A stretch of DNA of 64,000 nucleotides, taken from contig NZ_CP031167.1 of assembly GCF_004346925.1 (NCBI RefSeq), forward strand, positions 186,001 to 250,000, read 5' to 3'. Origin of the DNA: Stenotrophomonas sp. ASS1. Its GTDB lineage: Bacteria > Pseudomonadota > Gammaproteobacteria > Xanthomonadales > Xanthomonadaceae. Below are positions 17,182 through 27,621 of this stretch, piece by piece. Within the stretch, counting starts at the first letter, position 1. Each line of letters opens with the position of its first letter. Below the pieces are notes generated by a model. The model had not been told where the DNA came from, did no database searches, and was given only the letters and a program-made list of their open reading frames with translations. A program made the position numbers and the translations under genes.

Positions 17182-17469
17182 TTACTCCTGCTGGAGACCA
17201 GGCAAGCCATCCTCGAACAGGAACGGCACATTGAAGGCGGCGCGTGTCCCAAGCAGGGTCCGCATGCGTGATGCGGCCTGGGCGAACTCCATCTTGCTGC
17301 CCAGGGACGCCAGTGATGCACGGCAGGCACGCACGGTGTCTTCGTCCGCACCCAGTGCGAGCAGGGCCAGGCCGGGATCCTTGGCAAACTCGGACCGGAA
17401 GGCATCATCGCTGGCCAGGCGCTCCAGCAGCTGCTGGGCAACGTCGGCGGAAAGGGGGGAAGCAGACAT
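17182..17469 (-). CDS. Putative modified peptide precursor with NHLP-type leader
   Basis: 95-residue protein. Residues 13-41 (LLERLASDDAFRSEFAKDPG, then LALLALG) follow the nitrile-hydratase-like leader pattern of RiPP precursors, with the FxxDPxxAL core. The rest contains one cysteine (RACRASL, C49), the helical stretch MEFAQAASRMRTLLG, and a hydrophobic C-terminus, AAFNVPFLFEDGLPGLQQE. There is no Cys/Ser/Thr-rich core as in thiazole peptides. It lies tail-to-tail with the cyclase gene and head-to-head with the SagB-like dehydrogenase gene. This fits the family known as putative modified peptide in the same system. The ATG at 17469 has no clear ribosome binding site. The mature product is unknown. 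Confidence 0.75.
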   Translation of the reverse strand: MSASPLSADVAQQLLERLASDDAFRSEFAKDPGLALLALGADEDTVRACRASLASLGSKMEFAQAASRMRTLLGTRAAFNVPFLFEDGLPGLQQE

Positions 17470-17589
17470 GGGATCAGCACCAGCAGAATGGGAAAATGGA
17501 ATTATCGGCGGTGGCGCCGCGAAGTTGATGGGTACGTGCACCCGCCACGCTATGATCGGCGCCCCGAACAGCCCTCGGATGCCATTGCG
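17470..17589. promoter_or_regulatory. Divergent promoter region, precursor peptide / SagB-like gene
   Basis: On the minus strand GATAAT (17506-17501) is a good -10 for the peptide gene. On the plus strand TTGATG (17525-17530) and TATGAT could serve the dehydrogenase gene, but the spacer of about 20 bases is long. Peptide and enzyme are probably controlled from this shared 120-base region. Confidence 0.45.
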
Positions 17590-18786
17590 ATGAGATTCCG
17601 TCGTTGCCGGACCTTGTTCGTCGAGCCGGTCGAACGCCCGTCCTTCAACCTGCAGGAACTGCTGGCTGGTGGTACCGGCGTGCAGCTGCAGCCGGTCCTG
17701 CAGGTGCGTGCGGCGCACCTGCCGTCGGTGCAGGTGATCGACGCGGAAAGCTGTGCCTGGTTGCTGGCCTGCAGTGCCGAACAGTGGCAGCCGTTGCCGG
17801 AAGCAGCGGACGCGCGCGGTCGGGTGCTGTCATTGCTGCAGCAGGGCCTGCTGGTCAGCGATGATCCGGCCCACGCCAAGGCCTGCGCTGCCGAGCAGCG
17901 CCTGCGCGATAGTCATTGGTGGCCGCTGTCGGCGCTGCACTACCAGCAGTCGTGCTGGGACGAGGTGGACAGCGTGCAGGACATGGAGCAGCACCAGCTG
18001 GTGACCGCACGCGATCTGGTGCGCAGCTACGGCAGTCCGCCACCCGAGGCACCTCCGCGTATACATGGCGCGCAGGCACTGCCGTGCTACGAGGATGATC
18101 CGATGCAGTCGCAGCTGCAGGCACGGGCTACCTGCCGCAACTTCGATAGCGCGCGTGCGCTGCCGTTGCCACTGCTGGCGCGCGTGCTGCAGCAGGTGCT
18201 GATGGCACAGGCCGAGGTGGAAACCGATCCAGGTGTGCGGTTCCTGAAGAAGAACGTGCCTTCAGCCGGCAGCCTGCATCCGCTGGAGGCCTACTTGCTG
18301 GTACGCAACGTGGAGGGAATGGCCCCGGGGCTGTATCACTACCATGCGGTGGCGCACGAGCTGGGCCGGCTGCCGGCACAGCCACAGGACCTGGAGTCGC
18401 TGTGCCAGCGCTTGCTGGCCGGGCAGCATTGGTTCGCCGATGCACACGTGCTGCTGGTGCTGGTGTGCCGCTTCGAGCGCAACTTCTGGAAGTATCGGAA
18501 CCATGCCAAGGCCTACCGCGCTGTCACGCTGGATGCAGGCCATGTTTCACAGGCACTGTATGCGTCGGCCACCGCACTGGGCCTGGGCGCTTTTGTTACA
18601 GCGGCCATCAATGAATCCGAGGCCGGGCGTGCGCTTGGCCTGCAGCCGATGGCCGAAGGTGCGTTGGCGATCTGCGGGCTGGGCTGGCGCAGTGGCACAA
18701 AGATCACCGCGGAGCTGGACCCGGATGGCCACGTGTGGCCGCGGGCGGACCCACGCGCAGGGAATGCCGATGCAGCCGGGCCCTAG
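17590..18786 (+). CDS. Putative peptide maturation dehydrogenase, SagB/ThcOx-type nitroreductase fold
   Basis: 398-residue protein. The C-terminal half is a SagB/ThcOx-type FMN oxidoreductase: ATCRNFDSARALPLPLLARV (FMN-binding arginine box), KNVPSAGSLHPLEAYLLV (the SagB signature PSAGSLHP), PGLYHYHAV, and ALYASATALGLGAF. SagB enzymes oxidise azolines to azoles in RiPPs. No YcaO or E1-like cyclodehydratase is seen nearby, so the substrate is probably different, as in the family annotated putative peptide maturation dehydrogenase. The N-terminal 180 residues are less conserved and may bind the leader. The ATG at 17590 was chosen; the longer frame from 17488 would cover the divergent promoter. 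Confidence 0.8.
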   Translation: MRFRRCRTLFVEPVERPSFNLQELLAGGTGVQLQPVLQVRAAHLPSVQVIDAESCAWLLACSAEQWQPLPEAADARGRVLSLLQQGLLVSDDPAHAKACAAEQRLRDSHWWPLSALHYQQSCWDEVDSVQDMEQHQLVTARDLVRSYGSPPPEAPPRIHGAQALPCYEDDPMQSQLQARATCRNFDSARALPLPLLARVLQQVLMAQAEVETDPGVRFLKKNVPSAGSLHPLEAYLLVRNVEGMAPGLYHYHAVAHELGRLPAQPQDLESLCQRLLAGQHWFADAHVLLVLVCRFERNFWKYRNHAKAYRAVTLDAGHVSQALYASATALGLGAFVTAAINESEAGRALGLQPMAEGALAICGLGWRSGTKITAELDPDGHVWPRADPRAGNADAAGP

Positions 18787-18804
18787 GGCCCGGCGCGTCA
18801 TCGT

Positions 18805-20805
18805 TCACGCCGCTTCGAAGTCCACCAGCACCGCACCGTCACCCACCTGGTCGCCGGCCTTGGCGCGGTAGCCCTTCACCGTGCCGTCTGCCGGTGCCTG
18901 CAGGGTGTGCTCCATCTTCATCGCTTCCAGCACCACCAGCGGCGTGCCGCGCTTGACCTCGGTGCCGGCCGCGACCAGTGTCGCGACGATCCTGCCCGGC
19001 ATCGGCGCCAGCAGGCTGTCGGCATCGGCCACGGCGTGGTCCGATTCGCCCACCGGATCGTGCAGGGTGAAGCGGTGCTGGCCATCGGCGCCGAACAGAT
19101 ACAGCTGGTCGCCTTCGCGCAGTAGCTGCAACGACCAGCGGCGCTCGCCCAGCAGCACGGTCAGGTGCTGCGCATCGGCCGTGCCAAGCACCTGCACCGG
19201 CGCGGCGTCATCGCACTGCACGCGCCAGCCATCGGTCTGCGTCCACACCTTCAGCGTGTGCTTGCGTTCGCCCTGCTGCAGCGGCAGCACGCGCGATGCC
19301 GATGCGCCAAGGCGCCAGCCGTCCTGGGCCTGCCACGGCGAATGCGGATCGCGCGCGTCGGTGCTGGCGCCGCCCGTGCTTGCAACCGCAGCCACGGCGG
19401 CCAGCAGCCACAGGGCATCATCCGTGTCGCCCACTGCACTCAATGCCGCCTGTTCGCGTTCGATCAGCGCGGTGTCCAGCTTGGCGTGCGCGAACGAATC
19501 GGTGTTCACCAGGCGGCGCAGGAAGCCGGCATTGGTGGTCACGCCCACCACCTGGCAGTCCGCCAGCGCCTGGCTCATGCGGCGCAGGGCGGCATCGCGG
19601 TCCACGTCCCAGACGATCAGCTTGGCGATCATCGGGTCGTAGTACGGGGTGATGCTGTCGCCTTCCTCCACGCCGGTATCCACGCGCACATGGGCCGACG
19701 GGGTCGGCAGGCGCAGGCGGCGCAGGGTGCCGGTGGAGGGCAGGAAGCCCCGGTCGGCATCTTCGGCATACAGGCGCGCTTCGATGGCGTGGCCGTGGAT
19801 CGCCAGCTGTTCCTGGCGCAGCGGCAGCGGCTGGCCCGAGGCCACGCGCAGCTGCCACTCCACTAGGTCGGTACCGGTGATGTACTCGGTCACCGGGTGC
19901 TCGACCTGCAGGCGGGTGTTCATTTCCATGAAGTAGAAATCGCCGTCCGGGCCGGCAATGAACTCCACCGTGCCGGCACCGACGTAGCCCACTGCGCGCG
20001 CGGCATCGACTGCCGCCTTGCCCATTGCAGCGCGACGTTCTGCGCTCATGCCCGGCGCCGGCGCCTCTTCCAGCACCTTCTGGTGGCGGCGCTGCACCGA
20101 GCAGTCGCGCTCGAACAGATAGACCGCCTCACCGTGGCTGTCGCCGAACACCTGGATCTCGATATGGCGCGGGCGCTCGACATACTTCTCGACCAGCACG
20201 TGGTCGTTGCCGAACGCCGAGGCCGCCTCGCGCTGGCAGCTGGCCAGCGCATCGACGAAGTCCTCGCTGCGCTCGACCTTGCGCATGCCCTTGCCACCGC
20301 CGCCGGCGCTGGCCTTGATCAGCACCGGGTAGCCGATGGCGTCGGCCTGTGCGCGCAGGAAGTCCGGCGCCTGCTGGTCGCCGTGATAGCCGGGGGTCAG
20401 TGGCACACCGGCCTTGGCCATCAGTGCCTTGGCCGCGCTCTTGTCGCCCATCGCGCGGATGGCGCTGGCCGGCGGGCCGATGAAGGTGATGCCGGCCGCC
20501 GCGCAGGCATCGGCGAAGTCGGCATTCTCGGACAGGAAGCCGTAACCGGGGTGGATCGCCTGCGCGCCGGTCAGGCGTGCGGCATCGAGCAGGGCATCAC
20601 CGCGCAGGTAGCTCTCACGTGCGGCGGCAGGACCAATGTGGATGGCTTCGTCGGCCAGCCGCACGTGGCGCGCGTTGCGGTCGGCATCGGAATACACCGC
20701 CACGGTGGCGATGCCGAGGCGGCGGCAGGTGGCGATGACGCGGCAGGCGATTTCGCCGCGGTTGGCGATCAGGACTTTGGTGAACATGGCAACAGGCTCG
20801 GTCAT
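18805..20805 (-). CDS. liuD: Methylcrotonyl-CoA carboxylase, biotin-containing alpha subunit
   Basis: 666-residue biotin-dependent carboxylase subunit. It has a biotin carboxylase part (KVLIANRGEIACRVI; ATP-grasp loop KASAGGGGKGMRKV; EMNTRLQVEHPVTE) and a C-terminal biotin carrier domain with the biotinylated lysine in VLEAMKMEHTL. Together with the beta subunit eight bases upstream it carboxylates 3-methylcrotonyl-CoA in leucine breakdown; the neighbours decide against acetyl- or propionyl-CoA. It is last in a three-gene operon. A second ATG at 20787 (MFTKVLIANRG) could also be the start. Biotinylation needs BirA, whose gene begins at 63170. Confidence 0.92.
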   Translation of the reverse strand: MTEPVAMFTKVLIANRGEIACRVIATCRRLGIATVAVYSDADRNARHVRLADEAIHIGPAAARESYLRGDALLDAARLTGAQAIHPGYGFLSENADFADACAAAGITFIGPPASAIRAMGDKSAAKALMAKAGVPLTPGYHGDQQAPDFLRAQADAIGYPVLIKASAGGGGKGMRKVERSEDFVDALASCQREAASAFGNDHVLVEKYVERPRHIEIQVFGDSHGEAVYLFERDCSVQRRHQKVLEEAPAPGMSAERRAAMGKAAVDAARAVGYVGAGTVEFIAGPDGDFYFMEMNTRLQVEHPVTEYITGTDLVEWQLRVASGQPLPLRQEQLAIHGHAIEARLYAEDADRGFLPSTGTLRRLRLPTPSAHVRVDTGVEEGDSITPYYDPMIAKLIVWDVDRDAALRRMSQALADCQVVGVTTNAGFLRRLVNTDSFAHAKLDTALIEREQAALSAVGDTDDALWLLAAVAAVASTGGASTDARDPHSPWQAQDGWRLGASASRVLPLQQGERKHTLKVWTQTDGWRVQCDDAAPVQVLGTADAQHLTVLLGERRWSLQLLREGDQLYLFGADGQHRFTLHDPVGESDHAVADADSLLAPMPGRIVATLVAAGTEVKRGTPLVVLEAMKMEHTLQAPADGTVKGYRAKAGDQVGDGAVLVDFEAA

Positions 20806-20813
20806 GGCACGGG

Positions 20814-22424
<1,611 letters not shown>

Positions 22425-22434
22425 CGCGTTGGCC

Positions 22435-23598
22435 TTACAGGGTGCGCTGGAACAGTTCGCGGCCGATCAGCATGCGGCGGATCTCCGACGTGCCGGCGCC
22501 GATTTCATACAGCTTGGCGTCGCGCCACAAGCGGCCGGTCGGATATTCGTTGATGTAGCCGTTGCCGCCCAGGATCTGGATCGCCTGGCCGGTCAGCCAG
22601 GTGGCCTTCTCGGCGGCGTACAGAATGGCACCGGCGGCATCCTGGCGGGTGGTGCGGCCCTGGTCGCAGGCGCGCGCGACGGCATAGACGTAGGCGCGGC
22701 ACGCGCCCAGCCCCACGTACATGTCGGCAATCTTGGCCTGGATCAGCTGGAAGCTGCCGATCGGTTCGCCGAACTGGTGGCGCTCGTGCACATAGGGCAT
22801 GACCACGTCCATGGCCGCGGCCATCAGGCCCAGCGGGCCACCAGAAAGGACCACGCGCTCGTAATCCAGGCCGGACATCAACACGCGCACGCCACCACCG
22901 ACCTGGCCCAGCACGTTTTCTTCGGGAATCTCGCAGTCCTGGAACACCAGCTCGCAGGTGGGCGAGGAGCGCATGCCCAGCTTGTCCAGCTTCTGCGCGG
23001 TGGAGAAGCCCTTCATGCCCTTCTCGACCAGGAACGCGGTGATGCCCTTGGCGCCGGCCTCCATGTCGGTCTTGGCATAGACCACCAGCACGTCGGCGTC
23101 CGGGCCGTTGGTGATCCACATCTTGTTGCCGTTGAGCACGTAGCGGTCACCGCGCTTGTCGGCGCGCAGCTTCATCGACACCACGTCCGAACCGGCACCC
23201 GGCTCGCTCATCGCCAGCGCGCCGACCAGGCTGCCGTTGCACAGGCCGGGCAGGAAGCGCTGCTTCTGTTCTTCGTTGCCGTTCTTGCGCAGCTGGTTCA
23301 CGCACAGGTTGGAGTGCGCGCCATAGGACAGGCCGATGCCGCCGGAGGCACGCGAGATTTCTTCCATCGCCACCACATGGGCCAGGTAACCCATGCCGGT
23401 GCCGCCGTATTCTTCTTCCACGGTGAGGCCGAGCAGGCCCTGCTCGCCCAGCTTCGGCCACAGGGCCAGCGGGAACTGGTTGCTGGCATCGGCCTCGGCG
23501 GCCAGCGGTGCGACCTCGGCGGCGGCAAAATGGGCCACGCTCTGGCGCAGCAGGTCGATGTCTTCGCCAAGATCGAAGTTCAGGGATGGCACGTGCAT
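22435..23598 (-). CDS. liuA: Isovaleryl-CoA dehydrogenase
   Basis: 387-residue flavoprotein of the acyl-CoA dehydrogenase family that oxidises isovaleryl-CoA to 3-methylcrotonyl-CoA. Signatures are [17 protein letters not shown], the [20 protein letters not shown] region, a catalytic glutamate in [13 protein letters not shown], and the final [20 protein letters not shown]. The ATG at 23598 has GGAG eleven bases upstream; a longer frame is unsupported. It is the first gene of the leucine operon, divergent from a TetR gene. Genes for methylglutaconyl-CoA hydratase (liuC) and HMG-CoA lyase (liuE), often in the same operon, are absent here. Confidence 0.94.
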   Translation of the reverse strand: MHVPSLNFDLGEDIDLLRQSVAHFAAAEVAPLAAEADASNQFPLALWPKLGEQGLLGLTVEEEYGGTGMGYLAHVVAMEEISRASGGIGLSYGAHSNLCVNQLRKNGNEEQKQRFLPGLCNGSLVGALAMSEPGAGSDVVSMKLRADKRGDRYVLNGNKMWITNGPDADVLVVYAKTDMEAGAKGITAFLVEKGMKGFSTAQKLDKLGMRSSPTCELVFQDCEIPEENVLGQVGGGVRVLMSGLDYERVVLSGGPLGLMAAAMDVVMPYVHERHQFGEPIGSFQLIQAKIADMYVGLGACRAYVYAVARACDQGRTTRQDAAGAILYAAEKATWLTGQAIQILGGNGYINEYPTGRLWRDAKLYEIGAGTSEIRRMLIGRELFQRTL

Positions 23599-23723
23599 TG
23601 TGGTGGCTCCACGGCGGGATGGCAGGAAATGGACGCACCCGGCGGGGGAGCGGGCGGCGGTCTGCAGGACCGCTGCCCGCACGGGCGATTGGACCCCAGC
23701 GTAGCGGGGTTCGGGTAAGAAGT

Positions 23724-23745
23724 GAATACAAATTCAAAAATTGAA
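23724..23745. promoter_or_regulatory. Probable operator between liuA and the TetR gene
   Basis: GAATACAAATTC overlaps the perfect palindrome TTCAA-AAA-TTGAA (23733-23745) in a sharply AT-rich patch 15-36 bases before the TetR start. This is a plausible site for autoregulation and for control of the liu operon. Confidence 0.5.
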
Positions 23746-23759
23746 ACTAGAATCAAAAC

Positions 23760-24368
23760 ATGGCCTACAAACGCTCTGCACTGATGGAAGAACGCCTGGC
23801 CGGGGCCCGTGAACGGATCCTGCTGGCCACCCGTGAGCTGGTCGCCACCGGCGGCTGGCGCAATGCCCCGGTGACCGCCGTGGCGACCCAGGCGGGGGTG
23901 TCCACCGGCCTGATCTACCGGCACTTCCCGTCCAAGGCCGAGCTGTTCGTGGAGGTGCTCAACGCCGCGGTGGCCCACGAGGTCGCGATCATGGAGCGCA
24001 TCGCCAGCGGCCCGGAGGTGGCCAGCGAGCGCCTGCGGTTGGCGATCACCGCCTTCGTCCGCCGCGCACTGGCCGGGCCGGGGCTGGCGCATGCCTTCAT
24101 CGTCGAACCGGTCGACCCGGACGTGGAAGCCGAGCGCATGCGTGGTCGTCGCGCCTTCGGCGACGTGTTCCTGCGGCTGGTGGAGGAGGGCGTGGCCGCC
24201 GGTGAGCTGCCGGCACAGGACGCGCATGTGGCGGCCGCCTGCCTGGTCGGCGCCTTCACCGAGGCGATGGTCGGCCCCACCGCGCCCAGCCGCGAAGCAC
24301 ACCGCGACGAAGACGCACTGGTGGATGCGATCTGCAGCTTCTGCCTGCGCGCGATCGGCGCCCGGTAA
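23760..24368 (+). CDS. TetR family regulator, probably of leucine/isovalerate catabolism
   Basis: 202-residue TetR protein. The N-terminal helix-turn-helix reads PVTAVATQAGVSTGLIYRHF, then PSKAELF; the C-terminal part is a variable ligand domain. It is divergent from liuA, with 161 bases between the start codons, so it most likely represses the liu operon and responds to an acyl-CoA intermediate. In other proteobacteria this pathway is run by LiuR (MerR family) or LiuQ (TetR family); this gene would fit the LiuQ type, but I cannot test orthology. Confidence 0.8.
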   Translation: MAYKRSALMEERLAGARERILLATRELVATGGWRNAPVTAVATQAGVSTGLIYRHFPSKAELFVEVLNAAVAHEVAIMERIASGPEVASERLRLAITAFVRRALAGPGLAHAFIVEPVDPDVEAERMRGRRAFGDVFLRLVEEGVAAGELPAQDAHVAAACLVGAFTEAMVGPTAPSREAHRDEDALVDAICSFCLRAIGAR

Positions 24369-24372
24369 TCCG

Positions 24373-24447
24373 GTAGAGCCGGTCGCTGGCCGGCTTCTGC
24401 ACGATCCATCCGGCGGGCTGGCGATGCCGGGTAGCGGCCGGCACTAC
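24373..24447. repeat. Inverted pair of SMAG/REP elements
   Basis: GTAGAGCCGGTCGCTGGCCG on the left and CGGCCGGCACTAC on the right. It begins five bases after the TetR stop codon. Confidence 0.8.
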
Positions 24448-24485
24448 CGGGTCCGAATGCTGCGCCGCACCAGCAGTGACGCCTG

Positions 24486-24513
24486 TTGTCGCACGCAAAG
24501 CGCGTTCTATACT
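24486..24513 (+). promoter_or_regulatory. Sigma-70 promoter of the cytochrome c gene
   Basis: TTGTCG (24486-24491) and TATACT (24508-24513) with a 16-base spacer, 60 bases before the GTG start. Confidence 0.65.
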
Positions 24514-24573
24514 CGGTCCATCACGCAGTCGCTCAGCCGTGGTCCAACGACTATCAGCCAGGGGTAACGAAGA

Positions 24574-25092
24574 GTGCGGAATTACGATCTGGAGTTCCTG
24601 AAACGCTTCTCCATGGTGATCGCGCTGCTGGCGACCATCACCCTCGGCCTGATCCTCCTTGCCGCTTACATCCACACCCGGATTCCGCCCGAGGTGTCGC
24701 CGACCGCGGCCAAGCGCACCGAGCAGCGCATCTCGCCCACCGGCGCGGTCTATGCCGGCAGCACCGGCGCCGCCGCGCAGGCTGCGGCCAAGGCCGCCGC
24801 GCTGGCCAAGGCCGCCTCGCAGGTGGCCTACGGCGGCACCAAGGACGGCAAGGTCATCTTCGACAACCTGTGCACCGCCTGCCACACCACCGGCGTGGGC
24901 ATGGCGCCGACGCTGGACCATTCGCACTGGGACAAGCGCATCGCACAGGGCAAGGACACTCTCTACAAGCACGCCATCGAGGGCTATACCGGTCCGGATG
25001 GCGGCATCATGCCGCCCAAGGGCGGCAACCCGGCGCTGACCGAGGAACAGATCCACGCCACCGTGGACTGGATGCTGGGCAACCTGAAGTAA
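24574..25092 (+). CDS. Membrane-anchored cytochrome c, c5-like
   Basis: 172-residue protein. An N-terminal membrane anchor (SMVIALLATITLGLILLAAY) is followed by an alanine- and lysine-rich linker (residues about 50-85) and one class I cytochrome c domain with CTACH for haem attachment and a methionine ligand in GGIMPPKGG. The haem domain should face the periplasm and carry electrons, for example to a terminal oxidase. The GTG start has AGGGG about ten bases upstream, and a clear promoter precedes it. E. coli-type names do not apply, so no symbol is given. Confidence 0.85.
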   Translation: MRNYDLEFLKRFSMVIALLATITLGLILLAAYIHTRIPPEVSPTAAKRTEQRISPTGAVYAGSTGAAAQAAAKAAALAKAASQVAYGGTKDGKVIFDNLCTACHTTGVGMAPTLDHSHWDKRIAQGKDTLYKHAIEGYTGPDGGIMPPKGGNPALTEEQIHATVDWMLGNLK

Positions 25093-25095
25093 CCG

Positions 25096-25119
25096 GTAGT
25101 GCCGGCCAGCGGCCGGCAC
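25096..25119 (+). repeat. Single SMAG/REP element
   Basis: GTAGTGCCGGCCAGCGGCCG followed by GCAC, four bases after the cytochrome c stop codon. Confidence 0.85.
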
Positions 25120-25145
25120 TCCCCAGGCTTTGCCCACCAAGGTCA

Positions 25146-25169
25146 AAACCCTGCCCGCAGGCGGGGTTT
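25146..25169 (+). terminator. Hairpin between cytochrome c and nuclease genes
   Basis: AAACCCTGCC-CGCA-GGCGGGGTTT forms ten pairs with one wobble and is followed by CGCATTT. It is a likely terminator with a weak T-tract. Confidence 0.55.
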
Positions 25170-25217
25170 CGCATTTCAGGGTTAGTCTGTGCGCCTCTTC
25201 CATGGAGTCGCCCGTCG

Positions 25218-26660
25218 ATGCGCCGCCGTTCCCTCGCCCTTGCCCTGTCCCTGCTGCTGCCGGCCGGCGCCTTTGCCCAGGCCCAGCCGCAGGCCGCACC
25301 GGTCGCGTCGCCGTCCGCCGCGCGCAGCAGCGCCACCGTGGTGCTGACCGCCGCGCCGTCCGACTGGCGCGCGCTGGATGGCCAGCGCGTGCGCATCGCT
25401 GCACCGCTCACCCTGGCCGGTACCGATGGCCTGGAACGCTTCGGCCAGCTCACCGTGGCCTTCGATGGCCGCCTCTGGCAGCCGACCGAAGTGGCCGCGC
25501 CGGGTACTGCCGGCTATGAGCAGGTGATGGCCGACAACCAGCGCCGCCGCCTGCTGCTGGACGACGGCAGCGAAGCCCGCGACCCGGCCAGCGTGGCCTA
25601 CCTGCCAGCCAACCCGGTGCTGCGCACCGGCATGCAGCTGCGCAATGTGGAAGGTGTCGTGCACGTGGACGCACAGGGCCGTCCGCGCCTGCAGGTCGAG
25701 GGTGCACTCACGTTGCCCGAGCTGAAGCGTCCGGCGGTGCCGACGGTGCCGGGCAGCCTGCATATCGCTGCATTCAACCTGGAGAACTTCTTCAATGGCG
25801 ATGGCCAGGGCGGTGGCTTCCCGACCCTGCGCGGCGCACGCACGCTGGAAGAGCACAAGGCGCAGGTCGGCAAGCTGGTGGCCACGGTCAACGCGCTCGG
25901 TGCCGACATCGCCGCGTTGATGGAACTGGAAAACGATGGCTATGGCCCGCAGTCGGCCATCGCCGAACTGGTCAGCGCCCTTAACGCCGGTCTTGCCGCC
26001 GACAAGCAGTGGGCCTTCGTCGATGCCGGCGAGGGGCCGGGCAGCAACCCGATCCGGGTTGGCATCATCTATCGCAGGAGCGCGTTCAAGCCGCTGGGCA
26101 AGCCTTTGACCAGAACCGACGGTCCGTTCGCCGAACACAGCCGCGCACCGCTGGCGCAGGCCTTCCAGGGCAAGGGCGCACCGTTCATGGTGGTCGCCAA
26201 CCATTTCAAGTCCAAGGGCTGCCGTGATGCCAGCGGCGGCGATGCCGACCGCAACGATGGCCAGGGTTGCTGGAATGCCACCCGGGTGGAATCGGCAAAG
26301 CAGTTGAACCAGTGGGTGCAGGCCGAAGCTGGCCGCCTGAAGGTGAAGGACGTGGTGCTGCTGGGCGATTTCAACGCCTACGCGATGGAAGACCCGATCC
26401 GCACCCTGCATGACCTGGGCTGGCAGGACGCATTCAAGGTCGCCCAGGTCGAGCATCCTTACAGCTACGTCTACAACGGCTATACCGGCCGCCTCGACCA
26501 TGCACTGCTGAGCCCGGGCATGGCCCAGCGCCTGCGCGGTGCCGCCGAGTGGCACAGCAATGCCGACGAACAGGACGCCAGCGGCTACCAGGGCCGCAAC
26601 GTGCAGGGCCCGTGGCGCAGCTCCGACCACGACCCGCTGCTGCTGGGTTTCGATAAATAA
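25218..26660 (+). CDS. Secreted endonuclease/exonuclease/phosphatase family nuclease, ExeM/NucH-like
   Basis: 480-residue protein with a signal peptide (RRRSLALALSLLLPAGAFAQ). An OB-fold-like region (residues about 40-170) is followed by an EEP nuclease domain: HIAAFNLENFFN, the metal-binding glutamate in ALMELENDGYGPQSA, MVVANHFKSKGC, LLGDFNAYAMEDPI and the final SSDHDPLLL with the catalytic histidine. This is the plan of extracellular nucleases of the ExeM/Xds group, which degrade DNA for nutrient uptake or biofilm turnover. The cysteines in SKGC and GQGCW may form a disulphide. The ATG at 25218 follows GGAG by ten bases. Confidence 0.87.
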   Translation: MRRRSLALALSLLLPAGAFAQAQPQAAPVASPSAARSSATVVLTAAPSDWRALDGQRVRIAAPLTLAGTDGLERFGQLTVAFDGRLWQPTEVAAPGTAGYEQVMADNQRRRLLLDDGSEARDPASVAYLPANPVLRTGMQLRNVEGVVHVDAQGRPRLQVEGALTLPELKRPAVPTVPGSLHIAAFNLENFFNGDGQGGGFPTLRGARTLEEHKAQVGKLVATVNALGADIAALMELENDGYGPQSAIAELVSALNAGLAADKQWAFVDAGEGPGSNPIRVGIIYRRSAFKPLGKPLTRTDGPFAEHSRAPLAQAFQGKGAPFMVVANHFKSKGCRDASGGDADRNDGQGCWNATRVESAKQLNQWVQAEAGRLKVKDVVLLGDFNAYAMEDPIRTLHDLGWQDAFKVAQVEHPYSYVYNGYTGRLDHALLSPGMAQRLRGAAEWHSNADEQDASGYQGRNVQGPWRSSDHDPLLLGFDK

Positions 26661-26671
26661 CGCCCAGCGCC

Positions 26672-26710
26672 GGGGTCGGATCCCATTCCAACGAAATGGG
26701 CTCTGACCCC
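26672..26710. repeat. Dispersed inverted repeat GGGGTC...GACCCC, copy 2
   Basis: GGGGTCGGATCCCATT pairs with AATGGGCTCTGACCCC. It separates the convergent nuclease and EamA genes and may work as a bidirectional terminator. Confidence 0.7.
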
Positions 26711-26720
26711 GAGGCCGGGC

Positions 26721-27578
26721 TCAGCCCCAGGCGATCAATCCAATCGCCAGCACCGCCAGCGCCAGCCCGGCGCGGTTCCACTTCGTGGTGGTCTCGCCGA
26801 AGGCGAACACGCCCACCAGCGCGCCCAGCACCACCACGCCGATGTTCATGCCGGCGAACACGGTGGCCGGGCTCTCCGGCATGGACTGATGCGCGTGCAC
26901 ATAGAAAAGAATGTTGCCGCCGTTGAGCAGGCCCAGCAGCGCGCCCGCACCGAGGTTGCGCCAGGCCAACCGGCTGCGGCCACTGGCGTGCCGCCACAGC
27001 TGCAGTGCCAGCATCAGCACGAAGGCCACGCTGAAGCTGGCCAGCACCGCCGCCATCGACGGCGTGCCGGACAGCGCCACCTGCTTGAGCAGCACGTCGA
27101 CCACCGCGAACCCGGCCCAGACGCCCAGCAGCCAGCCCCAGCCGCCGGGTGAGGACGCCACCGCCGGGCCGCGCGGGCGCAGGCTGATCGCCACCATCGC
27201 CAGCAGGCCCAGGCCGAGACCGGCGAGCTTCCACGGCGTCGCAGTCTGGCCGAAGAACAGAAAGGCGGCGGCCAAAGACAGCAGCAGCGACAAACGCTGT
27301 GCCACGTCGCTGCGGACGATGCCGGCCACCGCCACCGCGCGGCCCAGCACCAGGAAGATCGACGGCAGCACCACCGCCAGGGCCAGCAATGACAGCCACG
27401 GGGCATGTGGCGCGCGCAGTGCGTCCAGCGGCGGCTGCAGCACCACGGCGGTGAGCGTTGCCGCCACCAGATAGTTCCAGGTGACCATCTGCGAAACATC
27501 CAGCTGGCGGCGTCCGGCCACCTTCAACAACACCGAAACCAGCACGCTGCAGATCACGGCCAAGGACAGGTAGAGCAT
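26721..27578 (-). CDS. EamA/DMT family transporter
   Basis: 285-residue protein with about ten hydrophobic segments arranged as two EamA repeats. The C-terminal NIGVVVLGALVGVFAFGETT is the typical end of the second repeat. Members of the drug/metabolite transporter superfamily export or import small metabolites; the substrate cannot be read from sequence. It is divergent from the hydrolase gene, with 43 bases between the start codons. Confidence 0.8.
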   Translation of the reverse strand: MLYLSLAVICSVLVSVLLKVAGRRQLDVSQMVTWNYLVAATLTAVVLQPPLDALRAPHAPWLSLLALAVVLPSIFLVLGRAVAVAGIVRSDVAQRLSLLLSLAAAFLFFGQTATPWKLAGLGLGLLAMVAISLRPRGPAVASSPGGWGWLLGVWAGFAVVDVLLKQVALSGTPSMAAVLASFSVAFVLMLALQLWRHASGRSRLAWRNLGAGALLGLLNGGNILFYVHAHQSMPESPATVFAGMNIGVVVLGALVGVFAFGETTTKWNRAGLALAVLAIGLIAWG

Positions 27579-27621
27579 GGGGCGGGCACAGGGCAGGGGC
27601 AGGGGACGGTATCATGGTGCC

